From: Methylobacterium indicum
GTDB lineage: Bacteria > Pseudomonadota > Alphaproteobacteria > Rhizobiales > Beijerinckiaceae
Direction: 5' to 3'
DNA length: 64,000 nt
Assembly: GCF_001043895.1 (NCBI RefSeq)
Contig: NZ_JTHF01000138.1
Coordinates: forward strand, 1-64,000
Part shown: positions 20,695-28,874 of the stretch, piece by piece
Position numbering within the stretch: the stretch's first letter is position 1
How the letters are laid out: each line of letters opens with the position of its first letter
The notes under the pieces: generated by a model
What the model saw: the letters and a program-made list of their open reading frames with translations, nothing else
What the model was told of the DNA's origin: nothing
The model's database searches: none
Made by a program: the position numbers and the translations under genes

Positions 20695-22002
20695 ATGACG
20701 CTGTCGCGTCGCTCCCTCCTGGCCGGAGCGGCCGTGCTGGCGGCCTCCGCCAGGGCCCGCGCCGCCGCGGAGGTCGAGGTCGTGGTGATCGGTGCCGGGG
20801 CCGCCGGCCTCGCCGCGGCGGCGGCGATCCGCCGGGGCGGCCACGGCGTCGTGGTGCTGGAAGCGCGGACGCGTCTCGGCGGGCGGGCCTTCACCGAGAC
20901 CGCCCTGGGAGCGGGGCGGAGCTTCGATGCCGGAGCGCAATACGTCCACTGGGCCGAGCGCAACCCCTGGCGGGAGATCGTGCGGGCATCGGGCGTGCGG
21001 ACGAGCGGCGACGCCACGGGACCCTGGCCGGTCCTGATCAAGGACGGGGTGCGCGCGAGCGAGGACGAGCGCCGCCAGCGCCGGGCGGGGTTCGGCCGGG
21101 TGAGCGGCCTCCTCGATCATCCGGCCGGGCCGGACCGCTCGGTGGCGCAGGCCGTGGCGGGGGAGGACGAGGCGGTGCGGGGAGCCGCGACCGGGCTCAC
21201 CCGCCTCACCCTCGGCGAGGAGCCGGACCGGGTGTCGTCCGCCGATTACGACCAGCTCTGGTCCGGTGACGACATCTGGGTCGACGGCTACGGTGCCCTC
21301 GTCGCCCGTCACTACGCCGAGCTGCCGTTACGCCTCGGTACGCCCGTAACCGGGATCGATTGGCGCGGCCCGGGCGTGGCGGTCGAGACGCCGGGCGGTA
21401 CCCTGCGGGCGGCCTGCGCGATCGTGACCGTGCCGGTCGGCGTGCTGGCGGCGGGCAGCGTGCGCTTCACCCCCGACCTGCCGGCTTCGACCGCCGCGGC
21501 CGTGGCGGGGCTGGGGATGGGCGCCTACACCAAGATCGGCCTCGCCCTCGACCCGGCCAAGGCGAAGGACCTTCGCGACGCCGTGATCCTGACCAGCGGC
21601 ACGCCGGGCTTCACCGCCTATCTGGAGATGCGGCCCTTCGACAGGCCGCTGGCGGTGCTGCATTGCGGCGGCGACGGCGCCCGCGCCCTGTGCGAGGCCG
21701 GCGAGGCGGCGGCCGTCGCAGCGGCGGGCGACCATCTGGCGAGCGTGTTCGGGGCCGGAATCCGCGGCGCCGTGTCGGGCGGGCGGCTCGCTGCGTGGTG
21801 GACCGACCCGTTCAGCCGGGGCAGCTACTCCATCGCGCGGCCCGGGCGGCTTGCCGCCCGCGAGGCCCTGCGGATCCCGCTCGTCGAGCGGGTGTTCTTC
21901 GCGGGCGAGGCTGCGGCGGGCGGGGGCGCGATGACGGTGGGCGGCGCGACGCTCGACGGCGAGCGGGCGGCACGCGCCGTGCTGGCGCGGCTCGGCTCGT
22001 GA
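20695..22002 (+). CDS. Exported FAD-dependent amine oxidase (flavin monoamine oxidase type)
   Basis: A 435-residue flavoprotein. The N-terminus carries a Tat-type signal (SRRSLLAGAAVLAASARARA), suggesting export folded with FAD. The dinucleotide motif VVVIGAGAAGLAAAAAIRR is followed by VLEARTRLGGRAFTE, the hallmark of the amine oxidase family. The C-terminal FAD contact is seen in VFFAGEAAAGGGAMTVGGA. A GGAG ribosome site lies before ATG 20695. The substrate may be a polyamine, amino acid or other amine; it cannot be told from sequence. Confidence 0.88.
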   Translation: MTLSRRSLLAGAAVLAASARARAAAEVEVVVIGAGAAGLAAAAAIRRGGHGVVVLEARTRLGGRAFTETALGAGRSFDAGAQYVHWAERNPWREIVRASGVRTSGDATGPWPVLIKDGVRASEDERRQRRAGFGRVSGLLDHPAGPDRSVAQAVAGEDEAVRGAATGLTRLTLGEEPDRVSSADYDQLWSGDDIWVDGYGALVARHYAELPLRLGTPVTGIDWRGPGVAVETPGGTLRAACAIVTVPVGVLAAGSVRFTPDLPASTAAAVAGLGMGAYTKIGLALDPAKAKDLRDAVILTSGTPGFTAYLEMRPFDRPLAVLHCGGDGARALCEAGEAAAVAAAGDHLASVFGAGIRGAVSGGRLAAWWTDPFSRGSYSIARPGRLAAREALRIPLVERVFFAGEAAAGGGAMTVGGATLDGERAARAVLARLGS

Positions 22003-22005
22003 CGC

Positions 22006-22371
22006 TCAGTGCAGCGTCTGCCGGGGCCCGTCGGCCGGCCGGCGCTCCCAGGCCTGGACCAGGCTGCCGGCGACGCCCCCGTCGCACAGCAGGGTGCTGA
22101 GGTCGCAGAAGGCGCGCTCGCTCACCGCGAAGTCGGTCGCGGTCTCGAAATCGTCCGGCTCGTCGTCGGTCGAGGCGGTGAAGCGGTCGAAGGCCGCCGA
22201 CATCTCCGCGAAGGCGAAGGCCACCGGCATGGTGCGGAACACCGTGATGCCGTCCGCCTCGACGTCGCCGGTATCGAGGTCGCGCATGCGCACGACGTAG
22301 CCGTCGGCGTGCTCGGCGATCTCGTAGCGCCAGTGGCGGCCTTCGCAGGCCGCAAGGATCGTCGCGCCCAT
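22006..22371 (-). CDS. Hypothetical protein
   Basis: A 121-residue acidic protein beginning MGATILAACEGRHWRYEIAE, with GGAGG about 9 bases before ATG 22371. It contains a small beta-rich start (YEIAEHADGYVVRMRDLDTG) and an acidic middle (TASTDDEPDDFETATDF). I do not recognise a family. It lies 3 bases from the convergent amine oxidase stop. Good codon structure and ribosome site support a real gene. Confidence 0.65.
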   Translation of the reverse strand: MGATILAACEGRHWRYEIAEHADGYVVRMRDLDTGDVEADGITVFRTMPVAFAFAEMSAAFDRFTASTDDEPDDFETATDFAVSERAFCDLSTLLCDGGVAGSLVQAWERRPADGPRQTLH

Positions 22372-22462
22372 CACCTGCGCCCTCCATGTCGGTCGAGGAG
22401 CGAATGCGGGGGCGGCCCGGAGGGTTCCGGTGCGCCCGGGTCGCGGAGGGCGCAGGGGATGG

Positions 22463-22738
22463 CTATCGCGTGCGTGCACCGACCTCGTAGGCCGCCCGGC
22501 CGCTGACGCGCAGCGAGGTGCCGTTGCCGAGATCGATGAAGCCGGGGGCGGCCCCGCTCCGCACGGCCTGAGGCGCCTCGCGGCAGTGCGGCCGGTCGGG
22601 CAGGCGCACGCCGGGCGGTGCGTCCTGCGGGCACAGGCGGGCCGGGCGGACGCCGCGCTCGCCCGCGACGGCGGGCAGCGCGACGGCGGCCGGAACGAGA
22701 ACGGCCAGGGCGAGGATGGCGGAGGAACGTGCGGTCAC
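22463..22738 (-). CDS. Hypothetical small exported protein
   Basis: A 91-residue protein with a signal peptide (residues 1-26: basic start, ILALAVLVPAAVALPAVAG). The mature part has two cysteines (LCPQDAPPG and PHCREA) that could form a disulfide, then FIDLGNGTSLRVSGRAAYEV. No known family is recognised. The start is supported by the signal peptide rather than a clear ribosome site. Confidence 0.55.
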   Translation of the reverse strand: MTARSSAILALAVLVPAAVALPAVAGERGVRPARLCPQDAPPGVRLPDRPHCREAPQAVRSGAAPGFIDLGNGTSLRVSGRAAYEVGARTR

Positions 22739-22817
22739 GGCGGGGCGGCTCGGCGAGGGGTCGGCCCCAGGATAGCCTTTCGCCCCGCGCGCGGCGAGCC
22801 GTGCGGCGGCCGCCCGA

Positions 22818-23948
22818 TCACCGTCGTCCCCGGCCCATATCGGCCGGGGTGACCGTGACGGTGACGGCCCGCCCGTCGCGCTCGACCTGGAGCGCGACGC
22901 TGCGGCCGACGCCGCTCGCTTCCAGCGCCGCGGTCAGGTCGGCCAGCCGCCGCACCGGGCGGCCGTTCACCCCCATGATGATGTCGCCGAGTTCCCCGCT
23001 CGCCGAATCGACGCCCTGGAGGCCGGCCTGGGCGGCGGGCGATCCCGGCAGGACCCGCACCACCACGATGCCGTCGATGCCGAGCCGCGCCGCCGCGTCC
23101 TCGCTCGCCGCCACGATGCCGATGCCCGGGCTCGGGGTGCGGCCGGTGCGGATCAGGTTCGGTACCACCCGGTTGACCACGTCGACCGGAATGGCGAAGC
23201 CGATGCCGGCGCTGGCGCCCGAGGGCGAGAAGATCGCGGTGTTGACGCCGATCAGGCGCCCGGCGGAATCGAGCAGCGGGCCGCCGGAATTGCCCGGGTT
23301 GATCGCCGCGTCGGTCTGGATCACGCCCGACAGCTCGCGGCCCTCCGCGGTCGGCAGCCGGCGCTGGAGGGCGCTGACCACGCCGGTCGTCAGGGTGTGG
23401 TCGAGGCCGAACGGGTTGCCGATCGCGTAGGTGAACTGCCCGACCTTCAGGTCGCCGGAGGTGCCGATGGCGATCGGCGGCGGGCTGGCGGTGACGCGCC
23501 CGAGCTTCAGCACCGCGAGGTCGTAGTTCGGATCGGTGCCGGCGAGCGTCGCGGGGACGACCTCGCCGGTGGAGAGCCGGACCTGGATGTCGCCGCCGCC
23601 CTGGATGACGTGGTTGTTGGTCACGATGTGGCCGGCCGCGTCCCAGACGAAGCCGGAGCCGGTCTGCTCGCCCCCGCCCTGCCGGCGCTCGCCGGTCTCG
23701 GGATCGAACGAGACCGCCCCCTGCTGCGCCCGGGCGAAGACGTAGACCACCGAGGGCGCGGCGCGCTCGAACAGGGCCACCGTCGAGGCCTCGGCCTGCG
23801 AGAGGTCGCCCCGCGCCGTCACCGCCCGCGGCGCGTCGGCGGAGAAGAGCAGGCTCGTGACGTAGGGCTGCGCCACGAACAGGGCGAGCAGCAGCAGGGC
23901 CGCCGTGACGGCGATCCGCAGGAAACGATCGGGCACCGGTTTCGTCAC
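22818..23948 (-). CDS. HtrA/DegQ-type membrane-anchored serine protease
   Basis: A 376-residue S1C protease with an N-terminal anchor (FLRIAVTAALLLLALFVAQ), so it is probably tethered in the inner membrane facing the periplasm. The catalytic triad is intact: His in IVTNNHV (about residue 113), Asp in NYDLAVLKLG (143), Ser in NPGNSGGPLL (221). A single PDZ domain follows (GIVVVRVLPGSPAAQAGLQG, LGDIIMGVNGRPV), so it is DegS-like in layout. GTG 23948 overlaps the DUF817 stop (GTGA); an ATG at 23990 is an alternative start. Likely role: periplasmic protein quality control or envelope stress sensing. Confidence 0.9.
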   Translation of the reverse strand: MTKPVPDRFLRIAVTAALLLLALFVAQPYVTSLLFSADAPRAVTARGDLSQAEASTVALFERAAPSVVYVFARAQQGAVSFDPETGERRQGGGEQTGSGFVWDAAGHIVTNNHVIQGGGDIQVRLSTGEVVPATLAGTDPNYDLAVLKLGRVTASPPPIAIGTSGDLKVGQFTYAIGNPFGLDHTLTTGVVSALQRRLPTAEGRELSGVIQTDAAINPGNSGGPLLDSAGRLIGVNTAIFSPSGASAGIGFAIPVDVVNRVVPNLIRTGRTPSPGIGIVAASEDAAARLGIDGIVVVRVLPGSPAAQAGLQGVDSASGELGDIIMGVNGRPVRRLADLTAALEASGVGRSVALQVERDGRAVTVTVTPADMGRGRR

Positions 23949-24964
23949 TCCGTGGGACAGGCTGCGGTGGAGGGGACGGCGATGGAACACGCGGCCGGGG
24001 ACGGACCCGCGGGAGCGCGGCCCGCCTCCCGGCCTGCCCTTCGGGAACTGGGCCGGCCCGGCGCCACGTCAATCTCCGGGCCGGCGACGGTTTTCGCCTC
24101 GGCAAAGATCCTGGGCCGGCTCACCAGGGCGACCAGGGTGTAGGAGATGATCATCAGGAGGAACCACGAGCCGAACTTCTGCGGCGACACCGCGGCCCAG
24201 CCGGCGGCCTGATGCGGGTAGATCCAGCCCCGCGTCGCCGTGCCGATGTTCTCGGCAAACCAGATGAACAGGGTGACGAGGAGGAGGCCCAGCAGCAGCG
24301 GCATCCGTCGGTGGACCCGCCAGACCTTGAAGTGGATCACCGCGGGTCCGAACAGGAGGGCGGCGGCCGCGAACAGGCCGAGGCGCAGGTCCGCCACGAC
24401 GTGCTGGGTGAAGAAGTTCGCGTAGATCGCCAGCGACAGGACCGCGAGGGCCCAGAGCGGCGGGTGGCGGGTGAAGCGGAAATCGAACAGGCGCCAGACC
24501 CGGGCGAGGTAGGAGCCGACGCTGCCGTACAGGAAGCCGGTGAAGAGCGGCACGCCCGCGAGGCGCAGCAGGCTCGGCTCGGGATAGACCCAGGAGCCGA
24601 CCTTCGTCTTGAACAGCTCCATGGCGGTACCGACGACGTGGAAGACCAGGATCACCTTGGCCTCCTCCCAGGTCTCGAGGCGGAAGGCCAGCATCGCGAC
24701 CTGGATCGCGACCGCCGCGAGCGTCAGGACGTCGTAGCGGGCGAGCGGCGCGCCCGCCGGATAGACGAGGTGGGTGAGGATCAGGAGCCCGCACAACGCC
24801 CCGCCGAACAGGCAGGCCCAGCCCTGCTTCACGCCGAAGCGCACGAACTCGTAGAGGCCGGCCGCCGCCTTGCCGCGCGCCTGCGCCCATTCCCCCAGAC
24901 CCGCCTCCCGGGCGGACAGGCGCGCGAGCGGCGCCCAGAGCCGCGCGGCACTGTCGGGCGGCAT
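23945..24964 (-). CDS. DUF817 integral membrane protein
   Basis: About 339 residues with seven to eight hydrophobic helices. The family signature YEFVRFGVKQGWACLFGG stands near the start. Other conserved parts are WEEAKVILVFHVVGTAMELFKT, SWVYPEPSLLRLAGVPLFTG and FIWFAENIGTATRGWIYPHQ. The family is widespread in bacteria, with no assigned function. I start it at ATG 24964. A longer form from ATG 25060 would run through three 21-bp DNA repeats that read as an Ala/Leu-rich repeat. It is coupled to the downstream HtrA gene by a 4-base overlap. Confidence 0.8.
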   Translation of the reverse strand: MPPDSAARLWAPLARLSAREAGLGEWAQARGKAAAGLYEFVRFGVKQGWACLFGGALCGLLILTHLVYPAGAPLARYDVLTLAAVAIQVAMLAFRLETWEEAKVILVFHVVGTAMELFKTKVGSWVYPEPSLLRLAGVPLFTGFLYGSVGSYLARVWRLFDFRFTRHPPLWALAVLSLAIYANFFTQHVVADLRLGLFAAAALLFGPAVIHFKVWRVHRRMPLLLGLLLVTLFIWFAENIGTATRGWIYPHQAAGWAAVSPQKFGSWFLLMIISYTLVALVSRPRIFAEAKTVAGPEIDVAPGRPSSRRAGREAGRAPAGPSPAACSIAVPSTAACPTE

Positions 24965-24976
24965 CGCGTCACCGCC

Positions 24977-25039
24977 AAGTGGCGCTGCGGCACGAGCAAG
25001 TGGCGCTTCGGCACGAGCAGGTGGCGCTGCGGCCGAAGG
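24977..25039. repeat. Three tandem 21-bp repeats upstream of the DUF817 gene
   Basis: Units begin at 24977, 24998 and 25019. The first two differ at one base (GCTGCGG against GCTTCGG); the third diverges at its end. They sit between two candidate ATG starts of the DUF817 gene, so they are either an Ala/Leu-rich coding repeat or a promoter-side repeat array. The spacing equals two turns of DNA. Confidence 0.75.
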
Positions 25040-25108
25040 ACCCGGCAAGGTTGCAGGCATGGGGCGGGGTCTCTAGGCTTGAGGCCTCCCCCATACGAAA
25101 GGTCCGGA

Positions 25109-25447
25109 ATGCTCCGCAAGCCGTCGCTGTCGCCTCGCCGTCTCGCCTCCGTCGCCGCCATCACCCTCGCGCTCGCCACCCTCGCGAACGCCGCCGAGGC
25201 CTCGCCCCGCCAGAACCGGGCGGAGGCCTGCAGCCGCGCCCGCAGCGACGGCGAGCGCGAGGGACTCGGCTGCTGGCGGCTGCGGCACGAGGCCGGCCGC
25301 GGCCAGCGCATCCATGGCGGCGCGGCGGTGGCGGACTTCTACGCCACCGTCCCGGCGGAGCGGGAATCCGCCGACGCGAAGGCCGACCAGCGCCGCCGGG
25401 ACTGGGCGCGGGCGAGGGCCCGCGGGACGATGGCAGGGAGTGAGTGA
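25109..25447 (+). CDS. Small exported Arg/Ala-rich protein
   Basis: A 112-residue protein from ATG 25109 (AAAGG upstream). The signal peptide spans about residues 1-28 (RRLASVAAITLALATLANAA, with AEA cleavage). The mature protein is highly charged, with two cysteines (EACSRAR, GLGCWRLRHEAGRG) and a C-terminal Arg/Ala helix. No family is recognised. It is divergent from DUF817. Confidence 0.6.
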   Translation: MLRKPSLSPRRLASVAAITLALATLANAAEASPRQNRAEACSRARSDGEREGLGCWRLRHEAGRGQRIHGGAAVADFYATVPAERESADAKADQRRRDWARARARGTMAGSE

Positions 25448-25522
25448 AGGCCCCTGAGACACGCAATGCGGCGCTTTCCGCGTCGATTTTCCGTTGATGG
25501 ACCAACGGTCTGACATCCTGCG

Positions 25523-25662
25523 CGTCATCCTGGGGCCGCGAAGCGGAACCCGGGATCCATAATCGCTACCGATACTGGGTGAAGCGGAACCCTGTTCGCC
25601 TCGTTTGGATATGTTGGCGGTTATGGATCCCGGGTTCTCGCTGCGCGAGCCCCAGGATGACG
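25523..25662. repeat. Dispersed palindromic repeat, copy 1 (140 bp)
   Basis: The left arm begins CGTCATCCTGGGG and continues with AAGCGGAACCCGGGATCCAT. The right arm is its inverted complement, ending CCCCAGGATGACG. The arms are about 45 bases each around a less conserved 50-base centre. The element has the same length and arm sequence as the copy at 26082-26221. Confidence 0.85.
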
Positions 25663-25713
25663 CGGAGGGCGTGAGACAGGTCGTGGCTCGTCTGTCATGG
25701 CACCCGATCGATC

Positions 25714-26004
25714 TCAAAAGCCGGCCAGCGTCGAATACAGATCGCTCCAGCCTGGATTGAAATCCTCGACCAGCTTGAGCTTCCAGTCCCGACGCCACCG
25801 CTTCAAGTCCTTCTCGCGTGCGATCGCCTCGTTGATGCTCTCGTAGGTCTCGTACCAGACCAACCGCGCAACATCGTATCGTGCCGTGAAACCGCCTAAA
25901 ACCTTCGTCTGGTGCTCGAAGACCCGTCGGGCAAGGTTGTTCGTGACACCGATATACAGGGTCCCGTGAGGCCGGCTGGCCATCATGTACACGAAAGACG
26001 CCAT
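25714..26004 (-). CDS. GIY-YIG domain endonuclease-like protein
   Basis: A 96-residue single-domain protein. The GIY-YIG core is read as FVYMMASRPHGTLYIGVTNN (Y...YIG), followed by the conserved arginines in LARRVFEHQTK, then LVWYETYESINEAIAREK with the catalytic-region glutamate, and KRWRRDWKLKLVE. This is the small stand-alone YhbQ/COG2827-like group, whose cell role is not established. AGAGG lies 9 bases before ATG 26004. The gene is bracketed by two copies of a 140-bp palindromic repeat, 51 bases after its stop and 77 bases before its start. Confidence 0.9.
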   Translation of the reverse strand: MASFVYMMASRPHGTLYIGVTNNLARRVFEHQTKVLGGFTARYDVARLVWYETYESINEAIAREKDLKRWRRDWKLKLVEDFNPGWSDLYSTLAGF

Positions 26005-26081
26005 CCCATCGGCCTCTCTGCGCGACGATCCGGGATTCGGCAGGATCGTACATGATCGACACTGACAGTGACATCCCTCTA

Positions 26082-26221
26082 CGTCATCCCGGGGCCGCGA
26101 AGCGGAACCCGGGATCCATAACCGCTGACAATGCTGGACTGGGCGGAACACAGGTCGCTTCGTTCCGAACCGTTGGCGATGATGGATCCCGGAAACACCC
26201 AAGACGCGCCCCACGGTGACG
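26082..26221. repeat. Dispersed palindromic repeat, copy 2 (140 bp, right arm decayed)
   Basis: Starts CGTCATCCCGGGG and has the same AAGCGGAACCCGGGATCCAT arm as copy 1. The right arm keeps TGATGGATCCCGG and ends GGTGACG but has drifted elsewhere. Orientation and length equal copy 1. The 288 bases that follow, up to mcmA, show no gene. Confidence 0.8.
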
Positions 26222-26509
26222 TTGCGAGTGTGATGTCGTCCGGGGACCACACCAGCCACGCACTGCGTGAGTCGATCCGGTCCCCCGACGGAACCGTCAT
26301 GAGCCCCACCGAAACCACCCGGCTCCCGTTCCTCACGCCCGTCGCCGAACTGACGACGGCTTTCGCGGTGATCGGCGCGACGGGCCGCCAAGACCGCCCT
26401 CGAGACGCGCCGACCGCGCCGCGCCTCCGACCTTCCACCCATTGGCCGCCGCAGCGCCGGCCCCTATAAGTTGGCGACAAGGAACGCCAGCAACGAGAGC
26501 CGCAGGCCG

Positions 26510-28672
26510 ATGACCCGCATCCCGGATTTCTCGGAAATCGCCTTCGCGCCGTCCGCGGCGGCCAGCGCCGCCGCGTCGGCCGCCGAGCCGTGGATGACCC
26601 CCGAGGGCATCCCGGTGAAGGGAGCTTACGGTCCGCAGGACCGGGAGGGCCTGAACCTCGCCGGCTCCTATCCGGGCGTCGCGCCGTTCCTGCGCGGCCC
26701 CTACCCGACCATGTATGCGAGCCAGCCCTGGACGATCCGGCAATATGCCGGCTTCTCCACGGCCGAGGATTCGAACGCCTTCTACCGCCGCAACCTCGCG
26801 GCCGGGCAGAAGGGCCTGTCGGTCGCCTTCGACCTCGCGACCCATCGCGGCTACGATTCCGACCACCCGCGGGTCTCGGGAGATGTCGGCATGGCGGGCG
26901 TCGCGATCGATTCGATCTACGACATGCGGACGCTCTTCTCGGGGATTCCCCTCGACGAGATGACCGTGTCGATGACGATGAACGGCGCGGTGCTGCCGGT
27001 GCTGGCCCTCTACATCGTCGCGGCCGAGGAGCAGGGCGTGCCGCCGGCAAAGCTCGCCGGCACGATCCAGAACGACATCCTCAAGGAGTTCATGGTCCGC
27101 AACACCTACATCTACCCGCCGGCCGGGTCGATGCGGATCATCTCGGACATCTTCGCCTACACCTCGGCCAACATGCCGAAGTTCAACTCGATCTCGATCT
27201 CCGGCTACCACATGCAGGAGGCCGGGGCGACGCAGGACCTCGAGCTCGCCTACACGCTGGCCGACGGCGTCGAGTACATCCGCGCCGGCCTGGCGGCGGG
27301 GCTCGACATCGACAAGTTCGCCCCGCGCCTGTCGTTCTTCTGGGCGATCGGGATGAACTTCTTCATGGAGGTGGCCAAGATGCGGGCGGCGCGCCTGCTC
27401 TGGGCCTCCATGGTCAAGGATTTTTCTCCGAAATCCGACAAGTCGCTGGCGCTCCGCACCCACTCGCAGACGAGCGGATGGTCGCTGACGGCGCAGGACG
27501 TGTTCAACAACGTCACCCGCACCTGCGTCGAGGCGATGGCGGCGACGCAAGGGGGCACCCAGTCGCTGCACACCAACGCGCTCGACGAGGCGCTGGCGCT
27601 CCCCACCGACTTCTCGGCCCGCATCGCCCGCAACACCCAGCTCTTCCTGCAGCAGGAGAGCGGCACGACCCGGATCATCGATCCGTGGGGCGGTTCCTAC
27701 TACGTCGAGCGGCTGACCCAGGACCTCGTCGCGCGGGCCTCCGCCCATATCCGCGAGGTCGAGGCGCTCGGGGGCATGGCGAAGGCGATCGAGGCCGGCA
27801 TCCCGAAGCTGCGCATCGAGGAAGCGGCGGCCCGCACCCAGGCCCGGATCGATTCGGGCCAGCAGGTCATCGTCGGCGTCAACCGCTACAAGCCCGACGG
27901 CGACCGGGCGATCGACCTCCTGCGGGTCGACAACGGCAACGTCCGCACGCTCCAGATCGACAAGCTCAAGCGCCTGCGCGGGGAGCGCGACGCGCAGGCG
28001 GTGGAGGCGCGGCTCGCGGCGCTGACGGAAGCCGCCAAGGGCAGCGGCAACCTTCTGGCGCTCGCCGTCGAGGCGGCGCGGGCGAAGGCCACGGTCGGCG
28101 AGATCTCGGAGGCCCTGGAGCGGGCCTGGGGCCGGCACCGGGCCGAGATCCGGGCGATCTCGGGCGTCTACAAGCGGGAGATGGGCGGCATGTCGGCGGC
28201 GGTCGAGCGGGTGCGCGGGCTGGTCGAGGCCTTCGAGGAATCGGACGGGCGCCGTCCCCGCATCCTCGTCGCCAAGATGGGCCAGGACGGGCACGACCGC
28301 GGCCAGAAGGTCATCGCGTCCGCCTTCGCGGATCTCGGCTTCGACGTCGATATCGGGCCGCTCTTCGCCACTCCCGAGGAAGCCGCGCGCCAGGCGGTGG
28401 AGAACGACGTCCACATCGTCGGCGTCTCGTCGCTCGCCGCCGGCCACCTGACGCTCGTGCCGGAACTCAAGCGGGCGCTCGACGAGGCCGGCCGGCCCGA
28501 CGTGATGATCGTCGTCGGCGGCGTGATCCCGCCGGGCGACTTCGCGGCGCTCCGCCAGGCCGGCGCCTCGGCGATCTTCCCGCCCGGCACCGTCATCGCG
28601 GAAGCGGCGGCGGAGCTCATCGCCGAGCTGAACGGCCGCCTCGGCTACGCCCCGCGCGCGGCCGCCGAGTAG
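26510..28672 (+). CDS. mcmA: Methylmalonyl-CoA mutase, large (catalytic) subunit
   Basis: A 720-residue B12 enzyme interconverting methylmalonyl-CoA and succinyl-CoA. The N-terminal TIM barrel has [36 protein letters not shown] and [18 protein letters not shown]. The C-terminal cobalamin domain has the base-off motif DGHDRG followed by [30 protein letters not shown] and [10 protein letters not shown]. The length matches homodimer-type or large-subunit enzymes. I start it at ATG 26510. In Methylobacterium-like bacteria it serves the ethylmalonyl-CoA cycle; here it stands alone, with bluB elsewhere in the window. Confidence 0.96.
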   Translation: MTRIPDFSEIAFAPSAAASAAASAAEPWMTPEGIPVKGAYGPQDREGLNLAGSYPGVAPFLRGPYPTMYASQPWTIRQYAGFSTAEDSNAFYRRNLAAGQKGLSVAFDLATHRGYDSDHPRVSGDVGMAGVAIDSIYDMRTLFSGIPLDEMTVSMTMNGAVLPVLALYIVAAEEQGVPPAKLAGTIQNDILKEFMVRNTYIYPPAGSMRIISDIFAYTSANMPKFNSISISGYHMQEAGATQDLELAYTLADGVEYIRAGLAAGLDIDKFAPRLSFFWAIGMNFFMEVAKMRAARLLWASMVKDFSPKSDKSLALRTHSQTSGWSLTAQDVFNNVTRTCVEAMAATQGGTQSLHTNALDEALALPTDFSARIARNTQLFLQQESGTTRIIDPWGGSYYVERLTQDLVARASAHIREVEALGGMAKAIEAGIPKLRIEEAAARTQARIDSGQQVIVGVNRYKPDGDRAIDLLRVDNGNVRTLQIDKLKRLRGERDAQAVEARLAALTEAAKGSGNLLALAVEAARAKATVGEISEALERAWGRHRAEIRAISGVYKREMGGMSAAVERVRGLVEAFEESDGRRPRILVAKMGQDGHDRGQKVIASAFADLGFDVDIGPLFATPEEAARQAVENDVHIVGVSSLAAGHLTLVPELKRALDEAGRPDVMIVVGGVIPPGDFAALRQAGASAIFPPGTVIAEAAAELIAELNGRLGYAPRAAAE

Positions 28673-28687
28673 CCGCGCGCAAGCCGT

Positions 28688-28823
28688 GACCCGGCGAACG
28701 GCCGGGTCTTAAACGAGCCACGTCCCGGCGGACGGCCGGGTCCCAGACAGGCGATGTCCCGGCTGACAGCCGGGTCTTAAACGAGCAATGTCCCGGCGAA
28801 CGGCCGGGTCTCAAAACGGTCAC
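28688..28823 (+). repeat. Four tandem 34-bp hairpin repeats after mcmA
   Basis: Units start at 28688, 28722, 28756 and 28790. Every unit keeps the stem CCCGGC...GCCGGG exactly, while the 5-base loop varies (GAACG, GGACG, TGACA, GAACG). This points to selection on the RNA fold. The tails TCTTAAACGAGC are shared by units 1 and 3. A further hairpin of unrelated sequence (GGCGGGT-CCC-ACCCGCC) follows at 28839-28855. Confidence 0.85.
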
Positions 28824-28874
28824 GGTTTCGGCGCCAAGGGCGGGTCCCACCCGCCAAGGCCCGATTCGTCCTCC

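Noticed and set aside
28688-28823. CRISPR array
   Set aside because: Four 34-bp units are directly adjacent with no spacers and no cas genes. Each is a hairpin unit, not repeat-spacer alternation.
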